Origin: Tranquillimonas alkanivorans
GTDB lineage: Bacteria; Pseudomonadota; Alphaproteobacteria; Rhodobacterales; Rhodobacteraceae
NCBI RefSeq assembly: GCF_900115595.1
Contig: NZ_FOXA01000013.1
Coordinates: forward strand, 1-64,000
Length of the DNA: 64,000 bases
Direction: 5' to 3'
Shown: in pieces, positions 16,997 through 29,464 of the stretch
Numbering within the stretch: the first letter of the stretch is position 1
Layout: each line of letters begins with the position of its first letter
Notes under the pieces: generated by a model
What the model was told of the DNA's origin: nothing
The model's input: the letters and a program-made list of their open reading frames with translations, nothing else
The model's database searches: none
Translations under genes and position numbers: made by a program

Positions 16997-17815
16997 ATGG
17001 GATTTCCGGGCACCTGGATGACCGAGAGCGAGAGCATGGTGTACCGGGTCGTGCCGAAATGCGCCTGCTCGACCATCGGCCAGATCATGTACTACTCCGA
17101 CCACGGAGCGTTCTTCGACGGCGACATCCACGATGCGTCCAAAGGTGTGCACAAGTGGGCGCAGGACCACAGCCAGGGTCCGATTTCGGCCAACGTCAAG
17201 GCGCACACGTCCTTCGCGTTCACCTGCGTGCGCAATCCCTACACCCGGATCCTGTCGTCGTTTTTCGACAAGATCTGCGGCATCCAGCGCAATGGTCGGC
17301 GGTACCGGAACAACCTGGTGCCGATGCTGGTCCAGAAATACGGCGTCGAGGTCGGCGGCGCAGACGGCAGCGACGACTTCGACCAGATCAAGTCCTTCCG
17401 CCGCTTCCTGCTGTTCGTTCGCGACACCATCCGCTTCCGTAAGCCGATGGACCCGGACATCCACTGGTCGGCGATGTCGGGTCACATCTCGACCTTCATC
17501 GTCAACGGCGGCCGCTATGACCGCATCTTCTGGACCGAGCGGTTCAACGACGGGATGCAGTCGGTGCTCGACGCGGTCGAAACGCCGCATCCGGTCGACC
17601 TTTCGGCGATCCCGCGCTTCAACGAAAGCGAGGGGCACGGGCCGAAACGGGCGCACCCGGTCGAGGACTATTTCGACGACCTGTCAATGCACCTGATGTA
17701 CGAGATCTATCACCGCGACTTCCGGCTGTTCCGGTACGACTTCGAGACCCCGGGCAACAAGATGCCGGTGGGCGAAATCGACCTCGACGAGGTGCATGCG
17801 AAGCTGGGGGAGTGA
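16997..17815 (+). CDS. sulfotransferase family 2 protein
   Basis: A 272-aa PAPS-dependent sulfotransferase. The 5'-phosphosulfate loop is VPKCACSTIGQI (Lys21) and the 3'-phosphate loop is CVRNPYTRILSSFF (Arg79), the hallmarks of the carbohydrate sulfotransferase 2/8 group. No membrane anchor is visible. It likely sulfates a cell-surface glycan and is divergent from a glycosyltransferase gene. The donor PAPS can come from the sat-cysC fusion at 36.4 kb. The acceptor is unknown. Confidence 0.85.
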   Translation: MGFPGTWMTESESMVYRVVPKCACSTIGQIMYYSDHGAFFDGDIHDASKGVHKWAQDHSQGPISANVKAHTSFAFTCVRNPYTRILSSFFDKICGIQRNGRRYRNNLVPMLVQKYGVEVGGADGSDDFDQIKSFRRFLLFVRDTIRFRKPMDPDIHWSAMSGHISTFIVNGGRYDRIFWTERFNDGMQSVLDAVETPHPVDLSAIPRFNESEGHGPKRAHPVEDYFDDLSMHLMYEIYHRDFRLFRYDFETPGNKMPVGEIDLDEVHAKLGE

Positions 17816-17862
17816 TGCCGACAGCCGCAAGTGGACCATCCGACTTCGTGCGCGACGAGAGG

Positions 17863-17927
17863 GCAGCGCCCGGCCCGGCGGGGTGGGCGTGAAGCGCCCG
17901 CCCAATGGGGGACGGGCCGGGCGCTGC
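17863..17927. repeat. GC-rich nested palindrome, copy A
   Basis: Outer 15-bp perfect arms GCAGCGCCCGGCCCG / CGGGCCGGGCGCTGC enclose an inner inverted repeat GGTGGGCG-TGAAG-CGCCCGCC. The inner core GGGTGGGCxTGAAGCGCCCG is shared with copy B at 24948. It lies between the convergent sulfotransferase and aspS genes. It looks like a REP-type element. Confidence 0.7.
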
Positions 17928-17979
17928 GCCGGGCCACGGACCCGGGCGATACAGCGGCCAGCATTCTTCAAAGGGCCCA

Positions 17980-18012
17980 AAGCAAAGCGCCCGGACCATC
18001 GGCCCGGGCGCT
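17980..18012 (-). terminator. probable aspS terminator
   Basis: Stem AGCGCCCGG/CCGGGCGCT (17986-18012). On the minus strand it is followed by a T-rich TTTGCTTT. It lies 40 bases after the aspS stop. Confidence 0.65.
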
Positions 18013-18052
18013 GAGTATTCCTGATCGCCAAGCGCTCCTCAGCGCCGCGCCG

Positions 18053-19831
18053 TCACTCCTCCGGCGGCAGAACCCGCAGGCGCAGTTCGCGGAGCTGTTC
18101 GTTCGACGGCTCGCTCGGCGCGCCCATCATCAGGTCCTCGGCGCGCTGGTTCATCGGGAACATGATGACCTCGCGGATGTTCTGCTCGTCCGCCAGTAGC
18201 ATCACCATCCGGTCGATGCCGGCCGCGCAGCCGCCGTGCGGGGGCGCGCCGTACTGGAACGCGTTGACCATGCCGCCGAAGCGCTTGCGCACCTCGTCCT
18301 CGCCATAGCCGGCGATCTCGAACGCCTTGAACATAATCTCGGGCTTGTGGTTCCGGATTGCACCCGAAACCAGCTCATAGCCGTTGCACGCCAGGTCGTA
18401 CTGCCAACCCAGCACCTTCAGAGGATCGCCGTCCAGCGCCTCGAGACCGCCCTGCGGCATGGAGAACGGATTATGGCTGAAGTCGATCTCGCCCGTCTCC
18501 TCGTCGGCCTCGTACATCGGGAAGTCGACGATCCAGGCGAAGGCGAAGCGGTCGCGGTCCACGAGGTCGAGTTCTTCACCGATCTGCACGCGGGCGCGGG
18601 CCGCGACGCGCTCGAAGCTCGACGGCTTGCCGCCCAGGAAGAAGGCCGCGTCGCCCTTGCCCAGGCCGAGCTGCTGGCGGATCGCCTCGGTCCGCTCGGG
18701 GCCGATGTTCTTGGCCAGCGGGCCGGCTGCCTCGATACCGCTCTCCCCTTCGCGCCAGAAGATATAGCCCATGCCGGGCAGGCCTTCCTTCTGAGCGAAG
18801 GCGTTCATCCGGTCGCAGAACTTGCGCGAGCCGCCGCCGGGCGCGGGAATGGCGCGGATCTCGGTGCCTTCCTGCTCGAGCAGCTTCGCGAAGATGGCGA
18901 AGCCCGAGCCGCGGAAGTGCTCGGACACGACCTGCATCTTGATCGGGTTGCGCAGGTCGGGCTTGTCGGTGCCGTACCAGAGTGCCGCGTCGGCATAGGA
19001 GATCTGGGGCCAGACGGTATCGACCTTGCGCCCCTTGCCGAAGCGCTCGAAGCAGCCCTGAACGACCGGCTGGATCGCGTCGAACACGTCGTCCTGGGTG
19101 ACGAAGGACATCTCGAGGTCGAGCTGGTAGAAATCTGTGGGCGAGCGGTCGGCGCGCGGGTCCTCGTCGCGGAAGCAGGGCGCGATCTGAAAATACTTGT
19201 CGAAGCCCGACACCATGATCAGCTGCTTGAACTGCTGCGGCGCCTGCGGGAGGGCATAGAACTTGCCCGGATGCAGGCGCGAGGGCACGAGGAAGTCGCG
19301 CGCACCCTCGGGCGACGAGGCCGTGATGATCGGCGTCTGGAACTCGTTGAAACCCTGGTCCCACATGCGCTGGCGCAGGTCGCGCACCACGTCCGAACGC
19401 AGCACGATGTTGTCGTGCAGGTGCTGGCGGCGCAGGTCGAGGAAGCGATACCGCAGGCGCGTCTCCTCGGGGTATTCCTGATCGCCGAAGACCTGCAGCG
19501 GCAGCTCGGCCGAGCGGCCCAGCACATCGATCCCGCGGATATAGACCTCGATCTCGCCGGTGGGGATCTTGGGGTTCACGAGCTCGGGCGCACGGGCCTT
19601 CACCTCGCCGTCGATCTGGACGCACCACTCGGCGCGCACCTTCTCGACCTCGGCGAAGACGGGGCTGTCGGGGTCGCACAAGACCTGCGTCATGCCGTAA
19701 TGGTCGCGCAGGTCGATAAACAGCACGCCGCCGTGGTCGCGCACCCTGTGCACCCAGCCCGCCAGACGGACGGTCTGGCCCACGGTGCTGGCGTCGAGAT
19801 CGGCGCAGGTATGGCTGCGGTAGGCGTGCAT
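18053..19831 (-). CDS. aspS: aspartate--tRNA ligase
   Basis: A 592-aa class II synthetase that charges tRNA-Asp. The N-terminal OB-fold domain ([20 protein letters not shown]) is followed by motif 2 [19 protein letters not shown], a bacterial GAD insertion, and motif 3 GIDRMVMLL near the end. This is the long bacterial type. The ATG at 19831 has GAAAGGA six bases upstream; the frame stays open far upstream, but that stretch matches no domain. Single-gene transcript with a terminator. Whether it discriminates tRNA-Asp from tRNA-Asn cannot be judged here. Confidence 0.97.
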   Translation of the reverse strand: MHAYRSHTCADLDASTVGQTVRLAGWVHRVRDHGGVLFIDLRDHYGMTQVLCDPDSPVFAEVEKVRAEWCVQIDGEVKARAPELVNPKIPTGEIEVYIRGIDVLGRSAELPLQVFGDQEYPEETRLRYRFLDLRRQHLHDNIVLRSDVVRDLRQRMWDQGFNEFQTPIITASSPEGARDFLVPSRLHPGKFYALPQAPQQFKQLIMVSGFDKYFQIAPCFRDEDPRADRSPTDFYQLDLEMSFVTQDDVFDAIQPVVQGCFERFGKGRKVDTVWPQISYADAALWYGTDKPDLRNPIKMQVVSEHFRGSGFAIFAKLLEQEGTEIRAIPAPGGGSRKFCDRMNAFAQKEGLPGMGYIFWREGESGIEAAGPLAKNIGPERTEAIRQQLGLGKGDAAFFLGGKPSSFERVAARARVQIGEELDLVDRDRFAFAWIVDFPMYEADEETGEIDFSHNPFSMPQGGLEALDGDPLKVLGWQYDLACNGYELVSGAIRNHKPEIMFKAFEIAGYGEDEVRKRFGGMVNAFQYGAPPHGGCAAGIDRMVMLLADEQNIREVIMFPMNQRAEDLMMGAPSEPSNEQLRELRLRVLPPEE

Positions 19832-20167
19832 CGGGCGTCCTTTCGGGCGGGATTGTCGGATCCGCGCCGATACACCGCGCGCGGGACCGGAAGTCAAGGG
19901 AGCGGTGGCGCGCCCATCGGTGCGAACGCCCTCATGTGAAAGCCCGGCACGTGCCGATGGGCCCCTGCTGCCCCTTTCGAGCGGGCGCCCTGCCACAGGC
20001 TGCAAAGCGGCGGCGCACCGCCCAACCCTCGCCGGCAAATCAATTTTTTGACAAAATCGCGGAAACCTTGTCACTATGTTTTTGATTGCATCTTCAGGAG
20101 CCGTGGTGAGGGACGCGGCTCGAACCGGGATGAATGTGCCGGGGAGCGGGCGCATTTGGGGGTGAAC
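19832..20167. other. divergent intergenic region (aspS / cfa)
   Basis: 336 bases between divergent genes. No ORF with a site or RNA gene was recognised. It must carry the promoters for both. The stretch near the cfa side (20041-20100) is unusually AT-rich for this window and holds a perfect TTGACA. Confidence 0.6.
20048..20079 (+). promoter_or_regulatory. candidate cfa promoter
   Basis: A perfect -35 TTGACA (20048-20053). The following -10 is weak: CACTAT at 18 bases or CTATGT at 20 bases. It lies about 90 bases before the cyclopropane synthase start, in an AT-rich patch. A second sigma factor cannot be excluded. Confidence 0.4.
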
Positions 20168-21433
20168 ATGTGGAACACGATTTTTGACAAAGCCATTGGA
20201 CAGATCATTCGCGAGGGCACGCTCGAGGTCACGATGCCCGACGGCCAGAAACGCCGTTACGGCGACGGCACCGGCGAGCGGGTGCACATCAGGCTCAAGG
20301 ACCCGGACCTGCCCCGCCGTATCGTTCTGAGCCCCGACCTGGGCGTGGGCGAGGCGTACATGAACGGCCAGCTCGAGGTCGAGAACGACGATCTCCGCGC
20401 CTTTTTGACCGTCGCCATCAGGAACTCCTCGCATCGCCACAAACTCTGGTGGCAGCAGATCGTCAACGAGGTGCGCCGCACCCTGCGACGTGTGCAGCAG
20501 TGGAATCCCGCCAGCCGAGCGCGCAAGAACGTCGCGCACCACTACGATCTGTCGGGCGAGCTCTACGACCTCTTCCTCGACGCCGACAAGCAGTACTCCT
20601 GCGGCTACTTCCCCCGCCCCGACATGACGCTGGAAGAAGCCCAGGAGGCCAAGAAGGCGCATATCGCCAACAAATTGCTGATCGAGCCGGGCATGCGCGT
20701 GCTCGACATCGGCTGCGGCTGGGGCGGCATGGGTCTGACGCTGGCGCGCGACTACGGCGCCAAGGTGCTGGGCGTGACGCTGTCCGAGGAGCAGCACAAG
20801 ATCGCCTGCGCGCGGGCGAAGGCCGAGGGGCTGGAGGACCGGATCGAATTCCGTCTGACCGACTATCGCAACGTGACCGGCACCTTCGACCGGATCGTGT
20901 CCGTGGGCATGTTCGAGCATGTCGGCGCGCCGCATTACCGGGAATACTTCCGCCACGTCTACGACAAGCTCGCCCCCGACGGGGTGGCGCTGATCCACAC
21001 CATCGGGCGCTGCGGCCCGCCGGGCGCGACCTCGCCCTGGATCGCCAAGTACATTTTCCCCGGCGGCTACATCCCCGCCATGTCCGAGATGATGGCCGCG
21101 GTCGAGAAGGAGGACCTGACCGCCACCGACGTCGAGGTCTGGCGCATCCACTACGCCGAGACGCTCAAGCACTGGCACGAGCGCTTCGCCGCCAACATCG
21201 ATCGCGCGCGCGAAATCTATGACGAACGCTTCTGCCGCATGTGGCGCTACTACCTGATCGCGTGCGAGCTGACCTTCCGCTATTCGCCGCAGGTCGTGTT
21301 CCAGGTGCAGCTGTCCCACGACAAGCAGGCCGTGCCGCTGACGCGCGACTACCTCTATCCGTCGGGGAAGGCGGCGGCGCCGGCCGGCAAGGCCAACAGC
21401 GACAAGAAGCCGGTGGCGCACGCCGCCGAGTAA
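20168..21433 (+). CDS. cfa: cyclopropane-fatty-acyl-phospholipid synthase
   Basis: A 421-aa SAM-dependent enzyme that adds a methylene bridge to unsaturated acyl chains of membrane phospholipids. The N-terminal lipid-binding part holds [17 protein letters not shown]. The SAM site is [10 protein letters not shown] (178-187), followed by GVTLSEEQ and the FEHVG segment. The ATG at 20168 is preceded by GGGGGTG; an upstream in-frame codon at 20048 is rejected because it coincides with the putative -35. Cfa-family paralogues with other lipid products exist, so the exact modification is inferred. Confidence 0.88.
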   Translation: MWNTIFDKAIGQIIREGTLEVTMPDGQKRRYGDGTGERVHIRLKDPDLPRRIVLSPDLGVGEAYMNGQLEVENDDLRAFLTVAIRNSSHRHKLWWQQIVNEVRRTLRRVQQWNPASRARKNVAHHYDLSGELYDLFLDADKQYSCGYFPRPDMTLEEAQEAKKAHIANKLLIEPGMRVLDIGCGWGGMGLTLARDYGAKVLGVTLSEEQHKIACARAKAEGLEDRIEFRLTDYRNVTGTFDRIVSVGMFEHVGAPHYREYFRHVYDKLAPDGVALIHTIGRCGPPGATSPWIAKYIFPGGYIPAMSEMMAAVEKEDLTATDVEVWRIHYAETLKHWHERFAANIDRAREIYDERFCRMWRYYLIACELTFRYSPQVVFQVQLSHDKQAVPLTRDYLYPSGKAAAPAGKANSDKKPVAHAAE

Positions 21434-21570
21434 ACCCGCCCGCGGCCGTCCACGGCCACCCGCGGCACCACATCCGACCGGCACGCCCCGCACGGCGTTC
21501 CCCTCTTGCACACGCCTTCCCTGCCCCTTAAACGCAGGGCGATTTGCGCTGCGGAACGACGAGGGGACCC

Positions 21571-24903
<3,333 letters not shown>

Positions 24904-24947
24904 GTTCGGGCATAGCCGGGCCGCGATAGCACCACCGACGAGCATCT

Positions 24948-24999
24948 CCCGAGCGCGGGTGGGCCTGAAGCGCCCGCCCGAGGGGCGCTCGGGCGCTGC
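24948..24999. repeat. GC-rich nested palindrome, copy B
   Basis: Outer arms CCCGAGCGC/GCGCTCGGG enclose the core GGGTGGGCCTGAAGCGCCCG shared with copy A at 17863, followed by CGGGCGCTGC. It lies just after carB in a 219-base gap that otherwise shows nothing. Confidence 0.7.
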
Positions 25000-25122
25000 C
25001 CGTCACGGACCAGCGATGGCGGAACCTGCGCACACGCACGATTCTCCGCTGAGGGGCGGGCGACTCATGGTATCCTCCGCGCGCGGACATTTCCCGCGCG
25101 TCTCCCTTGGGAGGACATTCTC

Positions 25123-25704
25123 ATGACATTACGAAGCCTGGCGGCGATCTGCGGCGTCCTGGTGGCGGGCGCGGCAGTTGCCGATGATTTCAACCTCGAT
25201 GACCTGCGTGCGGCGGTCGAGAAGTACAAGGACGTCAACGTGGCGCTCGCGGACGGCTATGTCCCCGACCCGTCCGGCGCCTGCGTCAGTGCCGCGGCCG
25301 AAGGACTGCCCGCCGAACTGGGCGGCATGGGCATCCACTACCTGCACCCGGCGCGGCTGAAGCTCACAGGCGACGCGCCCCGCGTCGACGGCGAAAGCAC
25401 CCACACCGATTTCATGGTCCCGGCCATCCTGCTCTACGAACCGCAGGCCGACGGGACGCTGGAGCTGGTGGGGATCGAGAACCTCGTGTTCGAGAAGGCC
25501 TGGCGCGCCGCCGGCAACGCCACGGCGCCGATGATGAACGGGCGGATGTGGGACCACATGGCCGATGACGCCGACACTCCGCACGACGAGGCGCACGGCT
25601 TCATGCCGCACTACGACCAGCACGTGTGGCTGTTCCGGGAAAACCCGGCCGGCGAGTTCGAGCCGTTCAACGCGAACGTCACCTGCGATCACTTGTCCAG
25701 GTGA
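25123..25704 (+). CDS. secreted protein of unknown function
   Basis: A 193-aa protein with a clear signal peptide (cut after AVA, about residue 20). Mature features: an acidic start, YKDVNVALADGYVPD, one Cys pair (54 and near 188), and a His-rich stretch HDEAHGFMPHYDQHVWLF. The His-rich segment could bind metal, but no domain was recognised. Start with GGGAGGAC upstream. Single gene, periplasmic by inference. Confidence 0.65.
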   Translation: MTLRSLAAICGVLVAGAAVADDFNLDDLRAAVEKYKDVNVALADGYVPDPSGACVSAAAEGLPAELGGMGIHYLHPARLKLTGDAPRVDGESTHTDFMVPAILLYEPQADGTLELVGIENLVFEKAWRAAGNATAPMMNGRMWDHMADDADTPHDEAHGFMPHYDQHVWLFRENPAGEFEPFNANVTCDHLSR

Positions 25705-25751
25705 CCTCGCCCTCTGCGCGGACGCGGTTCCGCGCCAATGCGTTCACGATC

Positions 25752-25782
25752 GGCCCGCGTCCGGAACCCCCGGGCGCGGGCC
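25752..25782 (+). terminator. weak hairpin after the secreted-protein gene
   Basis: GGCCCGCG/CGCGGGCC stem with a 15-base loop, followed by TCATTGG rather than a T run. Confidence 0.35.
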
Positions 25783-25819
25783 TCATTGGTCCTCCGAAGC
25801 GATGGAAACGGAGGACCAC

Positions 25820-26248
25820 ATGAGCGATCATGGACTCGAGATCATCGACCGGACCGTCAACGACACCAACCATTGGCTCAACGAACTGTCGTCCCAACTC
25901 GGCTGCGAGAAGAAGCAAGCTTACCACGTGCTGCGCGGCGGCCTGCACACGCTCCGCGACCGGCTGACGGTCCAGGAGGCGTCGCACCTGGGCGGCCAGC
26001 TTCCGCACCTTGTGCGTGGCATCTACTACGAGAATTGGCGCCCCGCCGACGCGCCCTGCAAGGTACGCGACCAGGAGGAGTACCTCGTCCTGCTGGCCGA
26101 GCGCATCGGCGATGATCAGGTGACCGAGCCCGAGAACGCCGCCCGCGCCGTCTTCGGCCTGCTCAAAAGGCACATCGATCCGGGCGAGTGGACCCACGTT
26201 CGCGGCATGCTCCCGGCCGAGGTCGAGGCGATGCACGACGCTGCCTGA
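25820..26248 (+). CDS. DUF2267 domain protein
   Basis: A 142-aa helical protein of the DUF2267 family: KKQAYHVLRGGLHTLRDRLTVQEASHLGGQLPHLVRGIYY and later AVFGLLKRHIDPGEWTHVRGMLP. The family is thought to be DNA- or envelope-associated and often stress-linked in proteobacteria; its activity is unknown. The ATG at 25820 has GGAGGA four bases upstream. It stands alone, with a good terminator after it. Confidence 0.85.
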   Translation: MSDHGLEIIDRTVNDTNHWLNELSSQLGCEKKQAYHVLRGGLHTLRDRLTVQEASHLGGQLPHLVRGIYYENWRPADAPCKVRDQEEYLVLLAERIGDDQVTEPENAARAVFGLLKRHIDPGEWTHVRGMLPAEVEAMHDAA

Positions 26249-26273
26249 CGCGCTTCGGCTTACGTGACCATCC

Positions 26274-26310
26274 GCCCCGCACCCGGCCCACCGCCGCGTG
26301 CGGGGCTTTT
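26274..26310 (+). terminator. rho-independent terminator of the DUF2267 gene
   Basis: Nine-base stem GCCCCGCAC/GTGCGGGGC with a 15-base loop, then TTTT. Confidence 0.7.
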
Positions 26311-26366
26311 CGTCAGCGGCGGGTGCCGTCTTGTCCGCCCTGCCGCTGCGGGGTAACTCGGCGCGC

Positions 26367-26957
26367 ATGGCGAAGCTCTATTTCCACTACTCCACGATGA
26401 ACGCGGGCAAATCGACGCTGCTGTTGCAGGCGTCGCACAATTACCGCGAGCGTGGGATGGACACGTACCTGCTGACCGCCCGGCTGGACCGCCGCGCGGG
26501 CGAGGGCCGCATCGGTTCGCGTATCGGCATCGGGCAGCACGCGGACACGTTCGCGCCGGGCGAGGACCTGTTTTCTCGCCTGCAACAGTTGCAGGTGCAA
26601 CGGTCCTTCGCCTGCGTCTTCGTGGACGAGGCACAGTTCCTCGAACCCGCGCAGGTCTGGCAGCTTGCCCGCGCCGCCGACGACCTGAACCTGCCGGTCA
26701 TGTGCTACGGGCTTCGCGTGGACTTCCGCGGGCAGCTCTTCCCCGGCTCGGCCGAGCTGCTCGCTCTCGCCGACGATCTGCGCGAGGTGCGCACCATCTG
26801 CTTCTGCGGCCGCAAGGCGACGATGGTCGTGCGCCAGGACGAGACCGGACAGGTGCTCGTCGCCGGTGAACAGATCCAGGTCGGCGGGAACGAGACTTAC
26901 GTCTCGCTCTGCCGCCGCCACTGGCGCGAGGCGGTGGGCGACACGCCCCCCGCATGA
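26367..26957 (+). CDS. tdk: thymidine kinase
   Basis: A 196-aa type II thymidine kinase for pyrimidine salvage. P-loop STMNAGKST near residue 9; FVDEAQFL (Walker B-like) near 89; CFCGRKATM and SLCRRHW supply structural zinc cysteines. Its last codon overlaps the start of an MFS gene (ATGA), so the pair is translationally coupled. The start is the ATG at the conserved MAKLYFHY; no strong ribosome site is seen. Confidence 0.93.
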   Translation: MAKLYFHYSTMNAGKSTLLLQASHNYRERGMDTYLLTARLDRRAGEGRIGSRIGIGQHADTFAPGEDLFSRLQQLQVQRSFACVFVDEAQFLEPAQVWQLARAADDLNLPVMCYGLRVDFRGQLFPGSAELLALADDLREVRTICFCGRKATMVVRQDETGQVLVAGEQIQVGGNETYVSLCRRHWREAVGDTPPA

Positions 26958-28075
26958 CCGCCAGCGCCGCCGTCCAGACCGGCTCTCTCGCCGCCGGCTA
27001 CGGCGCGGCCGGGCTGTTCTGGGGCGCTTTCGCCGCCGCCACGCCGGCGTTGCAGGACCTCAGCGGGCTTGGCGAAGGCGGCTTTGGCCTCGCGCTTGGC
27101 GCGATGTCGGTGGCGGCGCTGCCGGTGATGCAGGGGCTGGGCCATGTCATCCACCGCATCCCGCGCCACGCCATCCCGCTGTGCCTGCTGATCTTTGCCG
27201 CCGGCAACCTGCTGCTGGCCTTCTCGGACAACTTCACGGCCTTCATCGGGGCGCTGCTGATTCTGGGCGGCACGTCCGGCGCGCTCGACATCTCGCTCAA
27301 CATGCGGACGGCGCGGCTCGAGGCCGAAACGCAATCGCGGCTGTTCAACCGCGTGCACGCGCTGTTTCCCTTCGCGATGCTGGTGTCGGCCGGGCTGACG
27401 GGCCTTGCCCGTTCGGCCGGGGCCACGCCCGCGGCGATCTTCCCGGTGATCGGGCTGTTCTTCCTGGCCGCCGCCGCGCTGGAATGGCGGGCGGGCGGAC
27501 ACCAGCGACCCGGCCCGGCGCCCGAGGACGGCAGCGGCCTGCGCCTGTCGCGCCCCGTGCTAATCTTGGCTGCCATCGCGGCGCTGGCGGCGTTTCAGGA
27601 GATGTCGGCGCAAAGCTGGGCCGCCATCTTCGTCGAACGCGTGCTGGGCGCCGCGCCCGCGATGGCCGGGCTCGCCCCCTCCGCCTTCGTCCTGGGGCTA
27701 AGCGCCGGGCGGCTGGCGGCGCACGCGGTGGAGCACCGGCTGGGCGCCATGGACACCGTGCGCATCGCCGCCTGCCTCGCCGCGCCGGCTTTCCTGATCC
27801 TCGCGGCCGCGCCGCCCGTGTGGCTGGTGCTCGCGGCATCCTTCGTCGCGGGCACGGGCGTGGGGCCGGTCGAGCCGGCCGTCTTCCGCTCGGTCGCGAC
27901 CTCGGGCGCGGGCGGTCGGGCGCTGGCGACCGTCACCGGCATCGCCTATGTGGGCTACCTGCTCAGCCCGCCTGTGCTGGGGCTGGTGGCGGACGTGGCC
28001 GGCTGGGGCGCGCTGTGGGCGGCGACGGCGGCGCTGGCGCTGTGCGTGGCCGGGCTGACGCTGCTCGAACGCTGA
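26954..28075 (+). CDS. MFS transporter
   Basis: A 373-aa protein with about 12 hydrophobic helices and a short loop near residues 180-200. It is Ala/Gly/Leu-rich, as in the YbjJ-type MFS group. It overlaps tdk by four bases; that coupling could suggest a nucleoside-related substrate, but the sequence alone does not show it. Confidence 0.8.
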   Translation: MTASAAVQTGSLAAGYGAAGLFWGAFAAATPALQDLSGLGEGGFGLALGAMSVAALPVMQGLGHVIHRIPRHAIPLCLLIFAAGNLLLAFSDNFTAFIGALLILGGTSGALDISLNMRTARLEAETQSRLFNRVHALFPFAMLVSAGLTGLARSAGATPAAIFPVIGLFFLAAAALEWRAGGHQRPGPAPEDGSGLRLSRPVLILAAIAALAAFQEMSAQSWAAIFVERVLGAAPAMAGLAPSAFVLGLSAGRLAAHAVEHRLGAMDTVRIAACLAAPAFLILAAAPPVWLVLAASFVAGTGVGPVEPAVFRSVATSGAGGRALATVTGIAYVGYLLSPPVLGLVADVAGWGALWAATAALALCVAGLTLLER

Positions 28076-28100
28076 GGCGGTCTGTCCGGCGGCGGACGGG

Positions 28101-28149
28101 GGGCTGTCTGCCCCCGCGCCCCCCGAGGATATTTCGAGACCGAAGATGA
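28101..28149 (+). repeat. dispersed GATATTT element, copy 4
   Basis: A GGGGGCTGTCTGCCCCC hairpin (about 28100-28115), then CCCCCCGAGGATATTTCGAG and ACCGAAGATGA. It lies between the convergent MFS and csaA genes, in the MFS sense orientation. Confidence 0.75.
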
Positions 28150-28155
28150 AGCGGG

Positions 28156-28494
28156 TCAGAAAAGACGGCCGCCGAGGGGGACGTCCTTGTCCGGGGTCAG
28201 CAGGACGACCTCGCCATCTTCGTCCGGCACGCCCAGGACCAGCACCTCGGACATCACCTTTCCGATCTGGCGGGGCGGGAAGTTGACGACCGCCATGACG
28301 CGCTTTCCCGGCAGCGTTTCCGGGGCGTAGTGCTTGGTGATCTGGGCCGAGCTCTTCTTCTCGCCGAACTCGGGGCCGAAATCGACCCAGAGCTTGATCG
28401 CGGGCTTGCGGGCCTCGGGGTACGGTTCGGCGCGCGTGATGCAGCCCACGCGGATGTCGACCTTGAGGAAGTCGTCGAACGTGATCTCGCTCAT
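28156..28494 (-). CDS. csaA: tRNA-binding chaperone CsaA
   Basis: A 112-aa OB-fold protein with FLKVDIRVGCITRAEPYPEARKPAIKLWVDFG and AVVNFPPRQIGKVMSEVLVLG. This is the EMAP/CsaA family that binds tRNA and, in Bacillus, acts as a secretion-related chaperone. It is cytosolic. The start overlaps the proC stop by four bases (ATGA), indicating an operon. Confidence 0.92.
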   Translation of the reverse strand: MSEITFDDFLKVDIRVGCITRAEPYPEARKPAIKLWVDFGPEFGEKKSSAQITKHYAPETLPGKRVMAVVNFPPRQIGKVMSEVLVLGVPDEDGEVVLLTPDKDVPLGGRLF

Positions 28495-29303
28495 CCCCGC
28501 AGCTCCCGCGAGCGGTCGGCGGCGGCCTTAACCGTCTTGCGCATGAGGGGCGGCAGGCCCGTCTGTTCGTCCATCAGCACCTCGAGCCCTGCCTGAGTCG
28601 TGCCGTTGGGCGAGGTGACGTTGACACGCAGTTGCGCCGGGTCTTCCTGCGCCTCCTCAGCCAGTTGGCCCGCGCCGCCGACCGTGGCCTTCGCGAGCTT
28701 CATGGCGAGATCGGGCGACAGGCCCTGATCCTCGGCCGCGGCGGCCAGGCACTCGATCATGTGGAAGACGTAGGCGGGGCCGGAGCCGGAGACGGCGGTC
28801 ACGGCGTCCATCTGATCCTCGTTTTCGAGCCGCACGGTCTGGCCGATGGCCGAGAGCAGCTCTTCGGCCAGATCGAGGCTCGCCGCGCCCGCGTCGTTGG
28901 CCACGAGCGCAGTGATGCCCCGGCCCACGGCGGCGGGCGTGTTGGGCATGGCGCGGACGACGGGGGTGCCGGCGCCCAGCTTATCCTCGAAGTAGGCGAC
29001 CGTCTTGCCCGCGGCGATGGAGACGAAAACGGTGCCGCCACCGCCGAGCGCCGCAAGCCCCGGCACCGCGTCGCCGATCATCTGCGGCTTCACGGCCACC
29101 AGCACCATCGCCGGGCGTTCGGGCAGGTCGGCGTTGAGGTTCAGCCCCTCGATCCCCTGCAACCAGTCCGAGGGCTTCGGGTCCACTACCCAGACCGACG
29201 CCGCGGGCAGCCCGCCCTTCAGCCAGCCCGCCAGCATCGCCGATCCCATCTTGCCGCAGCCCAGAAGCACCAGCCCGCGCCGGCGCAGTTCATCCATGTC
29301 CAT
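28491..29303 (-). CDS. proC: pyrroline-5-carboxylate reductase
   Basis: A 270-aa NAD(P)H-dependent enzyme for the last step of proline synthesis. The N-terminal Rossmann motif is LGCGKMGSAM, followed by AVKPQ and RAMPNTPAAVGRG, and a C-terminal signature VSGSGPAYVFHMIECLAAAA ... VTSPNGTTQAGLEVL. The start is taken as the ATG at 29303, with GGGG upstream; ATGs at 29315 and 29297 are also possible. Overlaps csaA. Confidence 0.92.
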   Translation of the reverse strand: MDMDELRRRGLVLLGCGKMGSAMLAGWLKGGLPAASVWVVDPKPSDWLQGIEGLNLNADLPERPAMVLVAVKPQMIGDAVPGLAALGGGGTVFVSIAAGKTVAYFEDKLGAGTPVVRAMPNTPAAVGRGITALVANDAGAASLDLAEELLSAIGQTVRLENEDQMDAVTAVSGSGPAYVFHMIECLAAAAEDQGLSPDLAMKLAKATVGGAGQLAEEAQEDPAQLRVNVTSPNGTTQAGLEVLMDEQTGLPPLMRKTVKAAADRSRELRG

Positions 29304-29400
29304 CGTCGGCCCCATATCTTGCGTTCGGCGCCAGACTAGCCGCCGGCGCGGCGGGCACAACCGTCCGGGCGAAACGCGAACCCGCCGCCGGGTCACCCCG

Positions 29401-29431
29401 ACGGCGGGCTTTGCACTGCATGAAACCGGGC
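29401..29431 (-). terminator. possible hairpin after the YbjN gene
   Basis: An inverted repeat CCCGCCG/CGGCGGG about 40 bases after the YbjN stop. The following bases on the minus strand (TTCGCGTTT) are a poor T run. Confidence 0.3.
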
Positions 29432-29464
29432 CGCTGCCGACCCTGCCCTCGCCTTTGCCGGATC

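Noticed and set aside
18053-21511. Aspartyl-tRNA synthetase fused to a long N-terminal region
   Set aside because: The upstream part is the antisense of the cyclopropane synthase gene; the ATG at 19831 with GAAAGGA gives the normal protein.
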